Source of the DNA: Thiohalocapsa sp. ML1
GTDB lineage: Bacteria; Pseudomonadota; Gammaproteobacteria; Chromatiales; Chromatiaceae
DNA length: 64,000 bases
Assembly (NCBI RefSeq): GCF_001469165.1
Contig: NZ_JABX01000001.1
Coordinates: forward strand, 186,001 to 250,000
Direction of reading: 5' to 3'
Below the pieces are notes generated by a model. It was not told the origin of the DNA, did not search any database, and saw only the letters and a list, made by a program, of their open reading frames with translations. A program made the translations under genes and the position numbers. Positions 24,653 through 33,273 of this stretch are shown one piece after another (position 1 is the stretch's first letter; each line of letters begins with the position of its first letter).

Positions 24653-24682
24653 GAGTACGGAGTACGAAGTACGAAGTACGGG
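24653..24682. repeat. GTACGAA heptamer array, soeB side
   Basis: GTACGGA and GTACGAA units run in tandem just upstream of soeB. Together with the array at 25211-25286 they flank the four-helix-bundle gene in opposite orientation. Confidence 0.75.
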
Positions 24683-24746
24683 GGGCCGTAGCTGGGGACC
24701 GCTAACCCCCATCAGTTGCGGCCGGTGAATTTGACTGCGAGCTGGC

Positions 24747-25130
24747 TCATGTCTGGACATCGGCTTGCTGCTTATCGACTGTCGCGTGCATGCGACCAAG
24801 CATGCGGCTTATCTCGACGCAATCGTTCGCAAGCCGGCCGAAGGTGACTGAGTCGATGTAGCTCAGGTCCAGCGCGACATAGAGTTGGCTTCTCACCTCC
24901 GCGGCCGAGCCGCGCGCGATCGACAGAAAGCGCTTGAACTCGGCACGGCTGTACCGCTCGTGGCCCTCCGCGATATTCGACATGACCGATACCGCGGCCC
25001 GGCGAACCTGATCCCGAAGCGCGAAGTCCCGCTGAAATGCCCCGACTGCGCTGATCCGATAAATCTCCGCGGTCAGAACGCGCGCCTTTTGCCAAGCAAG
25101 CCAATCCTCGAAGCGCCGCACACCAGCCAT
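24747..25130 (-). CDS. Four-helix bundle protein (23S rRNA IVS / Avd-like)
   Basis: A 127-residue helical protein of the S23/IVS family (FEDWLAWQKARVLTAEIYRI; FALRDQVRRAAVSVMSNIAE; GHERYSRAEFKRFLSIARGS; AAEVRSQLYVALDLSYID). Family members are encoded in 23S rRNA intervening sequences and as Avd partners of diversity-generating reverse transcriptases, but stand-alone copies are common and of unknown use. No reverse transcriptase or rRNA is nearby. The gene sits inside the soe operon, flanked on both sides by GTACGAA-type 7-bp repeats, and looks like cargo of a small mobile unit. Confidence 0.85.
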   Translation of the reverse strand: MAGVRRFEDWLAWQKARVLTAEIYRISAVGAFQRDFALRDQVRRAAVSVMSNIAEGHERYSRAEFKRFLSIARGSAAEVRSQLYVALDLSYIDSVTFGRLANDCVEISRMLGRMHATVDKQQADVQT

Positions 25131-25210
25131 AGCCTCTCACTCCCATGTCGCCGCGGTACTCCGAGCTCCCCATCACCGCCATCAAACCCCGTACACTGTC
25201 GGCGCTTGGA

Positions 25211-25286
25211 CCCCGTACTTCGTACTTTGTACTCCTACCCCGTACTTCTTCATCGGAGCTTGCCCCCGTACTCCGTACTTCTTCAT
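25211..25286. repeat. GTACGAA heptamer array, soeA side
   Basis: Units of CGTACTT, TGTACTC and similar 7-mers (the reverse complement of the 24653 array) fill the DNA up to the last base of the soeA stop codon. Their orientation is inverted relative to the other side of the four-helix-bundle gene. Confidence 0.75.
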
Positions 25287-28189
25287 TACTTCCGGCCGAA
25301 TACCCCCGCCACATACGCCTGCCAGCGCCCGCGCGGCCGCCCCGTCTGCCCCGGCAGCGTCTTCATCGGCGCAAACTGCGGCTCGGTGATCTGCTCCTTC
25401 GGGCCTTCGGCCTTGTAGATGCGCACGCGCAGATCGAACCAGGCCGCTTGGCCGGTGACCGGGTCGGAGTTGGACAGGTGGCTACCGGCACCGCCGTTGG
25501 GCAGCTCTTCACCGATGAGGTGATTGAGCAGGAAGCCCTTCTTGGACTCATCGGCCTTCGGGTCCAACGCCCAGGCACCCGCGGCCTTGCCGATGGCGTT
25601 CCAGGTCCAGACCGTGCCGGGCTCGACGGCCTCCGAGTAGCGGCACATGCACTTGACCCGTCCGAGGTGCGATTCCACCCAGATCCAGTCGCCGTCCTCA
25701 ATACCCTGGGCGATGGCGAGCTTCGGGTTCACGAACAGGTAGTTGTGGCTGTGAATCTGCCGCAGCCAGGCGTTCTGGCTGTCCCAACTGTGGTACATGG
25801 CCATGGGCCGCTGGGTCAGCGCGGCCAGCGGGTAGCGATTGCGATCCACGAGCTGGCCCTCCAGCGGCTCGTACCAGAACGGCAGCGGGTCGAAGTAGGT
25901 CTCGATGCGCTCGCGCAGGTGCTCCGGCGGCTGCCGCCCGGGCCTTTTGCCCTGCGCCGCCGCGCGGAATCGCTGCAAGACCTCCGAGTAGATGTGCAGC
26001 GTGATGGGCTCCGCCCAGCGCGTCAGCGCGTGCGCACGCGCCCAGTGCAGATAGCCCTTGTTCCAGTTGCGCATGTATTGGTAACTGCGCGGCAGCTCAT
26101 GATGGAACACGCAGCCGTTGGCGGCGTACTGCTCCCACTGGCGCGGATTCGGCTCGCCCTTCAGGTACTTCTCGCCGAAGTTGCCGCGCCAGCCCGCCAG
26201 AAAGCCGATGCCAGAGCCGGGCGAGGTCTCGTAGTTGACGATGAAGTCCGGGTAGTTGCGGTACTTGGGCGTGCCGTCCTGCTTCACGAACGCCGGCAGC
26301 TTGAGCCTGCCGCCGAGCTCGATGAGCACGTCCTGGAAGGGCCGGCATTCGCCCTTGGGCGGCAGCACGGGCAGGCGCACGGCGTCCACCGGGCCGTCGA
26401 ACTCCGAGATAGGCCGGTCCAGCATCGACAGCACGTCGTGGCGCTCAAGATACGTCGTGTCGGGCAGCACCAGATCCGCGAAGGCGACGGTCTCCGACGA
26501 GAAGGTGTCGCAGACGACGAGGAACGGGATCTTGTACTCGCCGTTCTCGTCGGTGTCGCTCAGCATCCGCCGCGCTTCGGTGGTGTTCATCGACGAGTTC
26601 CAGGCCATGTTCGCCATGAACAAGAACAGCGTGTCGATCGGGTACGGGTCACCGCGCCAGGCATTGGTGATGGCGTTGTGCATCAGGCCGTGCGCGGCGA
26701 GCGGGTACTCCCAGCTAAAGGCCTTGTCCAGGCGCACCGGCCGGCCGTCGTCATCGACGAACAGGTCCTCCGGCCGCGCCGGCCAGCCGAGCGGCAGGCC
26801 CTCCAGTGGCGCCTCCGGCTGCACGGCATCCGGATGATTCGGCGGCTTCGGGCAGGGCGGAATGGGCTTCGGGAAGGGCGCACGATGCCGGAAGCCGCCC
26901 GGGCGGTCGATGGTGCCGAGCAGCGTCATCAGGATGGCGAGCGCGCGAATGGTGTGAAAGCCGTTCGAGTGCGCCGCGAGCCCGCGCATGGAATGAAAGG
27001 CCACCGGGTTGCCAGTCACGGTCTCGTGCTCCTTGTCCCAGCAGTCCGTCCAGGGAATCGGCAGCTCGATCTTATGGTCGCGCGCGGTGACGCCCATCTC
27101 GTGCGCAAGCCTGCGGATGGTGTCCGCGGGAATGCCGGTGATGTTCTCGGCCCACTCCGGCGTATAGGGCTCCACGCGCTCCTTGAGCAACTGGAATGAT
27201 GGCTTCACCGGCGTGCCGTCCGGCATGGTGTAGCTGCCCATCAGGCGCGGGTCGGCGCCTTCGCTGCGCGCCAGCACCGGCGCCTGCTTGTGCCGCTCCC
27301 ACCAGAGCTTGTTCTGCGGGTCGGTGCAGCCCTCGACGATCTCGGCGTCCGGGTCGCGCAGGAACATGCCGTGGTCGTCGCGGCTTGGATCATCGATGAC
27401 CAGCTCCGCCGCGTTGGTGTACTGGATCAGGAAGTCCCGGTCGAACAGGCCGAGCTTGATGTTCTCGTGGATCAGCGCCAGCAGCAGCGCGCCGTCGGTA
27501 CCCGGCTTGATCGGCACCCATTCATCAGCGATGGCCGAATAACCGGTGCGGATCGGGTTGACGGACACGAAGCGCCCGCCGCGGCGCTTGAACTTGCTGA
27601 TCTGGATCTTGAGCGGGTTCGAGTGATGGTCCTCGGCCGTGCCGATCATCACGAACAGCTTGGCGCGCTCCAGGTCCGGCCCGCCGAACTCCCAGAACGA
27701 GCCGCCGATGGTGTAGATCATGCCCGCGGCCATGTTCACGGAGCAGAAGCCGCCGTGGGCGGCGTAGTTCGGCGTGCCGAACTGCTTCGCAAACATGCCG
27801 GTCAGCGCCTGCATCTGGTCGCGGCCGGTGAAGAGCGCGAACTTCTTCGGGTCCGTGGCACGCAGCTTGCCCAGGCGCTCCGTCAGCATGTCCATCGCCT
27901 CCGCCCAGGAGATCTCCTCGAACTCGGACTCGCCGCGCTTGGCGCCCGCCTTGCGCCGCAGCGGCTTGGTCAGGCGCGCCGGCGACACCTGCTTCATGAT
28001 GCCCGAGCTGCCCTTGGCGCAGATGACGCCATGGTTCAGCGGGTGGTCCGGGTTGCCTTCGATGTAGCGGACTTGGCCATCCCGCAGATGCACGCGGATG
28101 CCGCAGCGGCAGGCACACATGTAGCAGGTCGTGTCCTTGACCTCGGTGTGGCCCTTGGATCGGTCGGATTGAACGGCGGGATCTTGCAT
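25286..28189 (-). CDS. soeA: Sulfite dehydrogenase molybdenum subunit
   Basis: A 967-residue Mo-bisMGD oxidoreductase that oxidises sulfite to sulfate in the cytoplasm. An N-terminal [4Fe-4S] site uses Cys 22, 25, 29 and 57 (CYMCACRC and VICAKGSSG). The molybdopterin core follows (FALFTGRDQMQALTGMFAKQ; VNPIRTGYSAIADEWVPIKP), and the C-terminal molydopterin dinucleotide-binding domain begins near LHIYSEVLQRF. There is no twin-arginine signal, which separates it from PsrA/PhsA. It is the first gene of soeABC. A perfect palindrome lies 49 bp upstream of the start. Confidence 0.9.
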   Translation of the reverse strand: MQDPAVQSDRSKGHTEVKDTTCYMCACRCGIRVHLRDGQVRYIEGNPDHPLNHGVICAKGSSGIMKQVSPARLTKPLRRKAGAKRGESEFEEISWAEAMDMLTERLGKLRATDPKKFALFTGRDQMQALTGMFAKQFGTPNYAAHGGFCSVNMAAGMIYTIGGSFWEFGGPDLERAKLFVMIGTAEDHHSNPLKIQISKFKRRGGRFVSVNPIRTGYSAIADEWVPIKPGTDGALLLALIHENIKLGLFDRDFLIQYTNAAELVIDDPSRDDHGMFLRDPDAEIVEGCTDPQNKLWWERHKQAPVLARSEGADPRLMGSYTMPDGTPVKPSFQLLKERVEPYTPEWAENITGIPADTIRRLAHEMGVTARDHKIELPIPWTDCWDKEHETVTGNPVAFHSMRGLAAHSNGFHTIRALAILMTLLGTIDRPGGFRHRAPFPKPIPPCPKPPNHPDAVQPEAPLEGLPLGWPARPEDLFVDDDGRPVRLDKAFSWEYPLAAHGLMHNAITNAWRGDPYPIDTLFLFMANMAWNSSMNTTEARRMLSDTDENGEYKIPFLVVCDTFSSETVAFADLVLPDTTYLERHDVLSMLDRPISEFDGPVDAVRLPVLPPKGECRPFQDVLIELGGRLKLPAFVKQDGTPKYRNYPDFIVNYETSPGSGIGFLAGWRGNFGEKYLKGEPNPRQWEQYAANGCVFHHELPRSYQYMRNWNKGYLHWARAHALTRWAEPITLHIYSEVLQRFRAAAQGKRPGRQPPEHLRERIETYFDPLPFWYEPLEGQLVDRNRYPLAALTQRPMAMYHSWDSQNAWLRQIHSHNYLFVNPKLAIAQGIEDGDWIWVESHLGRVKCMCRYSEAVEPGTVWTWNAIGKAAGAWALDPKADESKKGFLLNHLIGEELPNGGAGSHLSNSDPVTGQAAWFDLRVRIYKAEGPKEQITEPQFAPMKTLPGQTGRPRGRWQAYVAGVFGRK

Positions 28190-28237
28190 GGCGGCATCCA
28201 GGTGGACGGCTTTAAGCTCGAATTTGGAGCGAATCCG

Positions 28238-28253
28238 AACATTCTAATGTTCG
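28238..28253. promoter_or_regulatory. Perfect palindrome upstream of soeA
   Basis: GAACATTCTAATGTTC is a perfect 7-bp inverted repeat with a 2-bp centre, 49 bp upstream of the soeA start in a locally A/T-rich stretch. It fits a transcription-factor operator controlling soeABC. The regulator is unknown. Confidence 0.5.
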
Positions 28254-28561
28254 CGACGCAAAGTTACGAAACCTTTCCGTAGCTTCAAGGGCAGAGATTA
28301 CAGGGTTTTCCGCAACTTAGATCCGTAACACCTTGTCTCGACACCCCATTCGCTGCGGACCTGCCCGGGGGATTATCGGGGTCCGCGGAACGTCGGCGAC
28401 GTTGATGCATGCGATCAATCGCGATCCAGCCGAGCCCGGTCACGAGACCGAGCGCACAGCCCGGCACGATGCCCTTGGGTCCAAGCAGCGCGGCGCGACC
28501 CGCCGCCCAGCGTCCGTGCCCGTATGCCGTGCCGGCGGAGGCGCGCGGCAGATTTTTCGGC

Positions 28562-28579
28562 GACAAGAGATTCTTTGTC
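28562..28579. promoter_or_regulatory. GACAA/TTGTC motif upstream of DUF697 gene
   Basis: GACAAGAGATTCTTTGTC carries inverted GACAA and TTGTC halves, 118 bp before the ATG at 28698. Similar motifs occur at 34950, 45313 and 45428 upstream of related genes. The role as an operator is inference. Confidence 0.35.
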
Positions 28580-28697
28580 AGCAGCAATGGGTCGTGATTG
28601 GTGCCGGCGCGCTGCCGGCGCAGGATGCGTGCCACCGTTGCCGCGAACGTGACATGCCGGCACTACCGCTTACAAACGCAGCGAGGAGACGCACGCG

Positions 28698-29321
28698 ATG
28701 ACCGAGCAAGCACAGTCGGATGCCGCCGCCGATGGCGGCACCGCATCTTCCGACGCCGCGGAGTCCGATCCGTTGACCCCCGAGGCACGTCATGCCGCCG
28801 CAGAGCGCATGGTCCACCAGTACACCCTTGGCGCCATGGCCGTCGGCATGGTGCCGGTACCGCTGGTAGACCTCGCGGCATTGCTGGCGTTGCAGCTCAA
28901 AATGCTGCACAGCCTGGCCGGGGTCTACGACATCGCGTTCAAGGCGGACCTCGGCCGCTCCGCCGTCGCCAGCCTCCTCGGCAGCCTGCTGCCCTCCACC
29001 GCGGCGCCGACCCTGGCCGCAAGCCTCGGCAAGCTGATCCCCGTCTCCGGCCAGCTCCTCGGCGGCGGCACGCTGGTGATCCTGAACGGCGCCGCGACCT
29101 TCGCGCTGGGCAAGGTCTTCATCCAGCACTTCGCCGCCGGCGGAACCTTCCTCTCCTTCGACCCGGAGGCGGTCCGCGACTACTTCGAGCAGCAGTTCGA
29201 GGCGGGCAAAAGCGTGGCGGCGGAGCTCAGACCCAAGGCCCGCCGCAATGGCGCCAAGACCCGCGGCGCTCCCGGTGTTGCTCCCGACGCCTCGGCAACG
29301 GAGCACCCGCCGAGCGAATGA
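28698..29321 (+). CDS. DUF697 family membrane protein (first paralog)
   Basis: A 207-residue protein with a DUF697-like domain, the domain also found in YcjF. Two or three hydrophobic segments are visible (LGAMAVGMVPVPLVDLAALL; VASLLGSLLPSTAAPTLAAS; LVILNGAATFALGKVFIQHF). The pattern P-V-P-L-V-D ... G(K)LIP ... TFALGKVFI-HF is shared with the paralog at 35060. The C-terminal tail is basic and soluble. The function of DUF697 is unknown; members are often next to GTPases or envelope genes. Here it precedes a P-type ATPase by 74 bp, same direction. Confidence 0.78.
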   Translation: MTEQAQSDAAADGGTASSDAAESDPLTPEARHAAAERMVHQYTLGAMAVGMVPVPLVDLAALLALQLKMLHSLAGVYDIAFKADLGRSAVASLLGSLLPSTAAPTLAASLGKLIPVSGQLLGGGTLVILNGAATFALGKVFIQHFAAGGTFLSFDPEAVRDYFEQQFEAGKSVAAELRPKARRNGAKTRGAPGVAPDASATEHPPSE

Positions 29322-29395
29322 CAGCGCAGCTTCCAACGCGGGCAACGGAACGGGCGCCGGCGGACCGCCGGCCGCCGCTGCACCTGAGCTGAACC

Positions 29396-31408
29396 ATGGC
29401 GTTACTTCAGCTCGGGCTTGCGCTTGGCGCCTACGCCGGCCAGCGCGTCGTGGAGGGCGGCCAGCGCCCGCGGCGACTGCGGCGCCATCTGCGCGAGCGG
29501 GGCGCGGGTGGTACAGGGCAGTCTCCCGCAGCGGCAGACGCGGCGGATATCTTGCTCCGGCGGCGCGCGGACGCCCGGGCCGGCAGTTGGGCGGTGGCGC
29601 TGTGCCTCGGCAGCTATGCCGTCCCGGTCCTGACGCCGGCGGCACTGGCGGTCACCATCTACAGCATGTTGCCGCTGTTGCGCGCGGGCGAGCGGGCGCT
29701 CGTGCGAGACGGCCGGGTCGGCGACGATGCAGTCAACGTCGCAGTCTGTGTCGGCGCGCTGGGGCTCGGCCAGCCGCTGGCCGCCGCGGTGCAATGCTGG
29801 ATCCGTCACGCCGCCGATGTGGCCGTGCTGGGCAGCCGCGAGCGCGCGCGCCGCCTGCTCGATGCCGGGCTGCCGACGCCGGCGCAGGCACGGGTGCTGC
29901 ACGGCGACACCGAGGTGCCCACGGCGGTGGACGCGCTGCGCCCCGGCGATATCGTGGCGCTTGCCACCGGCGAGCCGGTGCCCGTAGACGGGCGCATCGA
30001 GCGCGGCAGTATCAGCGTCGATCAACAGCAGCTCACCGGGGAGTCGGTGCCACGGGCGCTGGGTCCGGGCGATGCCGTCTATGCCGGCACCCTGGTGCTG
30101 CGCGGCGAGGCCCGGGCGCGGGTGACGGTCGCCGGCCGGGACACGACGCTGGCGCGGGTGCAGCGGATCCTGCGCGAGGGGGCCGGGCATCACACGCAGC
30201 TACAGCTCAAAGCCGAGGCCGTTGCCGATGCCGCCGCGCTGCCGCTGCTAGGCGTGAGCGCCCTGGCCTGGCCCGTCATCGGCCCGTCGGCGGCGCTGGC
30301 GATCCTGTTCAGCGCACCCATCAATGCGGTGCAGGCCACCGCTGCCCTGGCCGTCTCCAACCAGCTCGCCGCGCTGCTCCGCGACGGCATCCTGGTCAAG
30401 GACGGCCGCGCGCTGGAGGCACTGGCGGAAGTCGACACGGTGCTGTTCGACAAGACCGGCACCCTGACCACCGATGCGCTCTCGGTCACCGAGGTCGTCG
30501 CCACCGGTGGCTGGGCACCGGCGCGCGTCTTGGCCGTGGCGGCCGCCGCCGAGGGCCGGCTTACGCATCCCCTGGCACAGGCCCTGGTGACGGCCGCCGC
30601 GCAGCAGTCGCGGTGCGCGCCGCTGCACGCCACCACGACGGATTTCACCGTCGGCTCCGGCGTCAGCGCCATCATCGACGGCGAGCAGGTGCTGGTGGGC
30701 GGTCGCCGCCACCTGCACGATGCGGGCATCCCCATCGACGCGCGCGCCCGGCGTACGCTCGCCGCCGCCGAGGTCCAGGGCGCAACCGCCCTGCTGGTGG
30801 CGGACGCGGTGGCGGTGCAGGGGGTGATCAGCCTGCGCGGCCGCGAGCGCCCCGAGGCCGCCGGCATCCTGCATTTTCTGCACGACCACGGCATTGCGCA
30901 GGTGGCAATGGTCTCCGGCGATGCCGAGGAGCCGACCCGCGCCCAGGCGCAGGCGTTCGGCCTGACGGAGGCCTACAGCAATGTGCTGCCCGAGGACAAG
31001 GCGGCGCTGGTCAAGCGTCTGCAGGCGGCGGGCCGCCGCGTCTGCTTCATCGGCGACGGCGTCAACGATGCACTCGCCATGCGCCAGGCCGACTGCGCGA
31101 TCTCCCTGCACGGCGGCGCCGACCTCGCCACCGACACCGCCGGCATCCTGCTGCTCGACGGCGGCCTGCGCCGGCTGCCCCGCTTGCTCGCCACCGCCCG
31201 CGCGCAGCAGTCACAGCTACGCCGGGTACTGACCTACTGGGGTGGCTATGCGGTGGTGAACACCGGCCTCAACCTGGGTCTGCGCGTCGGCGTGCTGCCG
31301 TCGTCGCTGCTGTTCGGAGCCGTCTTCGGTGTCGGCTTGCTGACGACGAGGCCATCCCGCTCGTTGCCGGCGACGCCGGTCCCCGGCGGCGCCCGCGTCA
31401 CGCGCTGA
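29396..31408 (+). CDS. P1B-like P-type ATPase lacking the CPC motif (first paralog)
   Basis: A 670-residue P-type ATPase. The actuator domain has TGESVPRALG, the phosphorylation site DKTGTLT is at about residue 352, the HP locus of P1B metal pumps appears as RLTHPLAQAL, and GDGVNDALA closes the P domain. The membrane motif that is CPC or SPC in metal pumps reads A-P-I at about residues 307-309 (LFSAPINAVQ), so the usual Cys ligands are absent. No N-terminal HMA domain with CxxC is present. The substrate is therefore unclear. It follows a DUF697 gene and is a paralog of the ATPase at 45760. Confidence 0.85.
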   Translation: MALLQLGLALGAYAGQRVVEGGQRPRRLRRHLRERGAGGTGQSPAAADAADILLRRRADARAGSWAVALCLGSYAVPVLTPAALAVTIYSMLPLLRAGERALVRDGRVGDDAVNVAVCVGALGLGQPLAAAVQCWIRHAADVAVLGSRERARRLLDAGLPTPAQARVLHGDTEVPTAVDALRPGDIVALATGEPVPVDGRIERGSISVDQQQLTGESVPRALGPGDAVYAGTLVLRGEARARVTVAGRDTTLARVQRILREGAGHHTQLQLKAEAVADAAALPLLGVSALAWPVIGPSAALAILFSAPINAVQATAALAVSNQLAALLRDGILVKDGRALEALAEVDTVLFDKTGTLTTDALSVTEVVATGGWAPARVLAVAAAAEGRLTHPLAQALVTAAAQQSRCAPLHATTTDFTVGSGVSAIIDGEQVLVGGRRHLHDAGIPIDARARRTLAAAEVQGATALLVADAVAVQGVISLRGRERPEAAGILHFLHDHGIAQVAMVSGDAEEPTRAQAQAFGLTEAYSNVLPEDKAALVKRLQAAGRRVCFIGDGVNDALAMRQADCAISLHGGADLATDTAGILLLDGGLRRLPRLLATARAQQSQLRRVLTYWGGYAVVNTGLNLGLRVGVLPSSLLFGAVFGVGLLTTRPSRSLPATPVPGGARVTR

Positions 31409-31575
31409 TTCGGGCGCTCAGAGGCCTTTGGGACGAGGGGTATTGACTCGAGTGTTGACCTGGAGTGTTGACCTCCATGTCAACACGGCGACAGCGCGGG
31501 GTGCACTGTGTCGCGACTGGGAGCCGACCGGGAGGTCGGCTCTCCGGCCGGCCTCAAGCTCGGCTACGAGCGGGC

Positions 31576-31738
31576 AAGTGGTTGGCGGCGCTAAATGCTT
31601 GCAGGCTTAGTCAAATTTCGACGGGGCGTCGGACTGGCCAGGCGCGTCGGGATCGGGATGGGTTGCCACTGGTTCGATTTCGATAGCGATTTCGATACCG
31701 ATGAGCACGACTCGTCGGTCCGAGGCTCTGCCTCGCTT
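31576..31738 (+). repeat. Interspersed repeat, copy 4
   Basis: A diverged left end (GGTTGGCGGCGCTAAATGCT) leads into GTCAAATTTCGACG, GGGATC and CGATTT hexamers and the right end TCGGTCCGAGGCTCTGCCTC. The terminal CTAG is replaced by the start of the CTCCTAG array. The 167 bp between the ATPase stop and this element hold nothing I can identify except a GTTGAC direct repeat near 31440-31480. Confidence 0.7.
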
Positions 31739-31838
31739 GCTCCTAGCTCCTAGCTCCTAGCTCCTAGCTCCTAGCTCCTAGCTCCTAGCTCCTAGCTCCT
31801 AGCTCCTAGCTCCTAGCTCCTAGCCCCTAGCCCCTAGC
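31739..31838. repeat. CTCCTAG heptamer array, 14 units
   Basis: Twelve CTCCTAG units followed by two CCCCTAG units in perfect tandem. The array directly continues repeat copy 4. Its last units form the 3' end of the next gene on the minus strand, including the stop codon. Confidence 0.9.
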
Positions 31839-32299
31839 CTCTGCTGCCAGAGCCGGCGGCGGCGAAAACGCATCACATCCGCATCGCAGTCCACGGCGGC
31901 CTTGCAAGCGAGACAATAGTGGCCAACCAGCGAGCGCAAGCCGGCTTCGAGCGCCGGCCAGTCGGCAAGCTCGCCGTCGACCAGCCAGGCGAGCTCGAGC
32001 TCGAAGTCCGCGCAGAAGCCGGCGACCTGCTCGGCAAGGGCCGCGCGGCCGATGCCGTCGAGGTCTTCGATCCAGCCGCGCAGTCCGGCGTCGGTGATGT
32101 TCTCCTCGGCCAGCGCCCAGGCGCTGAAGCGCTCGGCCAATCGGCGCTGATCGGCACCGCCCAAGCGGCGCGCGCCGTCGCGCATCCAGCCGCCGAGGTC
32201 CGCGGCAAAGTCCTGCATTTCGGTGGCCATGCCCGTCAGGCGGGCGTGCAGCGTAGTTCCCATGGTTGCCGGTGGCTCGGGGATGGTGTCGGCGGTCAT
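31820..32299 (-). CDS. Hypothetical helical protein
   Basis: A 159-residue, mainly helical, acidic protein of no recognised family (MATEMQDFAADLGGWMRDGA; RRLAERFSAWALAEENITDA; VAGFCADFELELAWLVDGEL). Two Cys near the C-terminus (HYCLACKAAVDCD) could bind metal. The last residues (RLGARG) and the TAG stop are encoded by the heptamer array, so the native C-terminus has probably been replaced. It lies upstream of the ATPase region in opposite orientation. Confidence 0.6.
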   Translation of the reverse strand: MTADTIPEPPATMGTTLHARLTGMATEMQDFAADLGGWMRDGARRLGGADQRRLAERFSAWALAEENITDAGLRGWIEDLDGIGRAALAEQVAGFCADFELELAWLVDGELADWPALEAGLRSLVGHYCLACKAAVDCDADVMRFRRRRLWQQRLGARG

Positions 32300-32453
32300 C
32301 GCCGGTGTCGTCAGCGCAGGTTAGGCGACCGGAGCCCGGATCGCCAGCACGCCGAAGCACCGCTCGCCGCCTGCGCTTGCGAGACGCAATAAAAGCTTTG
32401 CCGTCAGCGCGTCGCGGTGCCGCCCGCCCCTGCGCCGGCTGGACCCATCATGC

Positions 32454-33272
32454 TCACCGGTGTGCCGCGGCCATGGGCACGGCTCGGACCCATGCCAGCT
32501 CCGTGGCCGCCGTGCAGCCCGCCAGCGCAGCCCCGGTTGCGTCGGCGCCGTCCGGCGTATGCAGCAACGCTTGAAAGCGCGCCCCGGTTGCCGCCGGCAC
32601 CGCGGCGGCCAGAGTCCAGCCGCCCGGCTCCAGATGCAGCAGCAGGCAGCGCCAGTGCGCGGCCGGGTGGTCCGCGCCGGCCGGCCCGTGCAGCGCAATC
32701 GCGGCGGGCGCGCTGCCGGTGAGGCGGAAGGCGAAGTCCGCGAGGCCCATGGAGAGGCCAAGGCCCAGCGCCTTCACATAGGCCTCCTTCAGCGTCCACA
32801 GGTTCCGGAAGGTCGTCGCCTCGGCGGCCGACCCGGGTGCGCCCGCTGCGGCCACCGCCGCGGCCTCCTCGGCGGCGAAAAAGCGCTCGGTGATGGCGCG
32901 TGCGTCCTGCATGGGCCGCGGGCATTCGGCATCGACACCCACCGGCAGCCCCCGGCTCAGGGCGCAGCACACGAGCCCCCGCGTGTGAGACAGATTGAAG
33001 CGCAGCCCGCGGGCCTCCGGGCAAGCGATCGGGTCGATCTCGGGGCGGCCGTGGGCGCCGCGGATAAAGCGCCACTGCGCGAGATCAACCGGCACCTGCG
33101 CCGACAGGGCGCGGCGCAGCAGCACATGGGCGGCCTGGTACAGCTCGCGGTCGGCCGCGAAACGAAAGCGCGCCGCACTGGCCTCCTCCCCGGCATCGAG
33201 CACGCCCGCGTGAGCGGCGAGCCGGGCCAGTGCCGGGCCGCCGTGAGCGATGTGGAGTACGACCTCGTGCAT
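32454..33272 (-). CDS. 4'-phosphopantetheinyl transferase, Sfp type
   Basis: A 272-residue enzyme that converts apo carrier proteins to holo form with CoA. The family motifs are present: LRFNLSHTRGLVCCALS, VGVDAECPRP (Mg-binding D and E) and FRNLWTLKEAYVKALGLGLS (the W-x-x-KEAxxK motif). Start at 33272 (MHEVVLHIAHGG) is the usual N-terminus; the open frame upstream is transposase remnant. It is the likely activator of the carrier domain in the NRPS/PKS protein at 49943. It begins 1 bp after the stop of a decayed transposase, so its original promoter may be lost. Confidence 0.88.
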   Translation of the reverse strand: MHEVVLHIAHGGPALARLAAHAGVLDAGEEASAARFRFAADRELYQAAHVLLRRALSAQVPVDLAQWRFIRGAHGRPEIDPIACPEARGLRFNLSHTRGLVCCALSRGLPVGVDAECPRPMQDARAITERFFAAEEAAAVAAAGAPGSAAEATTFRNLWTLKEAYVKALGLGLSMGLADFAFRLTGSAPAAIALHGPAGADHPAAHWRCLLLHLEPGGWTLAAAVPAATGARFQALLHTPDGADATGAALAGCTAATELAWVRAVPMAAAHR

Positions 33273-33273
33273 C

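Larger units (their letters stand above)
28190..28697. other. Divergent intergenic region, soeA / DUF697
   Basis: No convincing gene. The soeA-side half is A/T-richer and holds the palindrome at 28238. The other half carries the GACAA...TTGTC motif at 28562. A weak open frame on the minus strand (28285-28635) has one hydrophobic patch but no start context or family pattern. Confidence 0.45.

Noticed and set aside
24747-25130. Avd protein of a diversity-generating retroelement
   Set aside because: There is no reverse transcriptase, template repeat or variable repeat in the window. Only the four-helix-bundle family can be claimed.
25145-27199. A 684-residue open frame antisense to soeA
   Set aside because: It runs through the heptamer repeats and mirrors soeA. 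There is no recognisable protein.
22792-28189. Polysulfide or tetrathionate reductase (PsrABC/TtrABC)
   Set aside because: The molybdenum subunit has no twin-arginine signal, and the membrane subunit is of DmsC type. Both fit cytoplasmic SoeABC better.
28285-28635. A 116-residue frame upstream of soeA with one hydrophobic patch
   Set aside because: No start context, odd composition and an overlap with the likely control regions. Support is too weak for a gene call.
29248-31446. A 732-residue frame overlapping the first P-type ATPase in another frame
   Set aside because: It is an Arg/Gly/Ala-rich shadow frame. The ATPase frame explains the DNA.
31739-31838. CRISPR-like array
   Set aside because: The units are 7 bp without spacers. 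This is a simple tandem repeat, as are the GTACGAA, CTAGCAC and GGGCCAA arrays.
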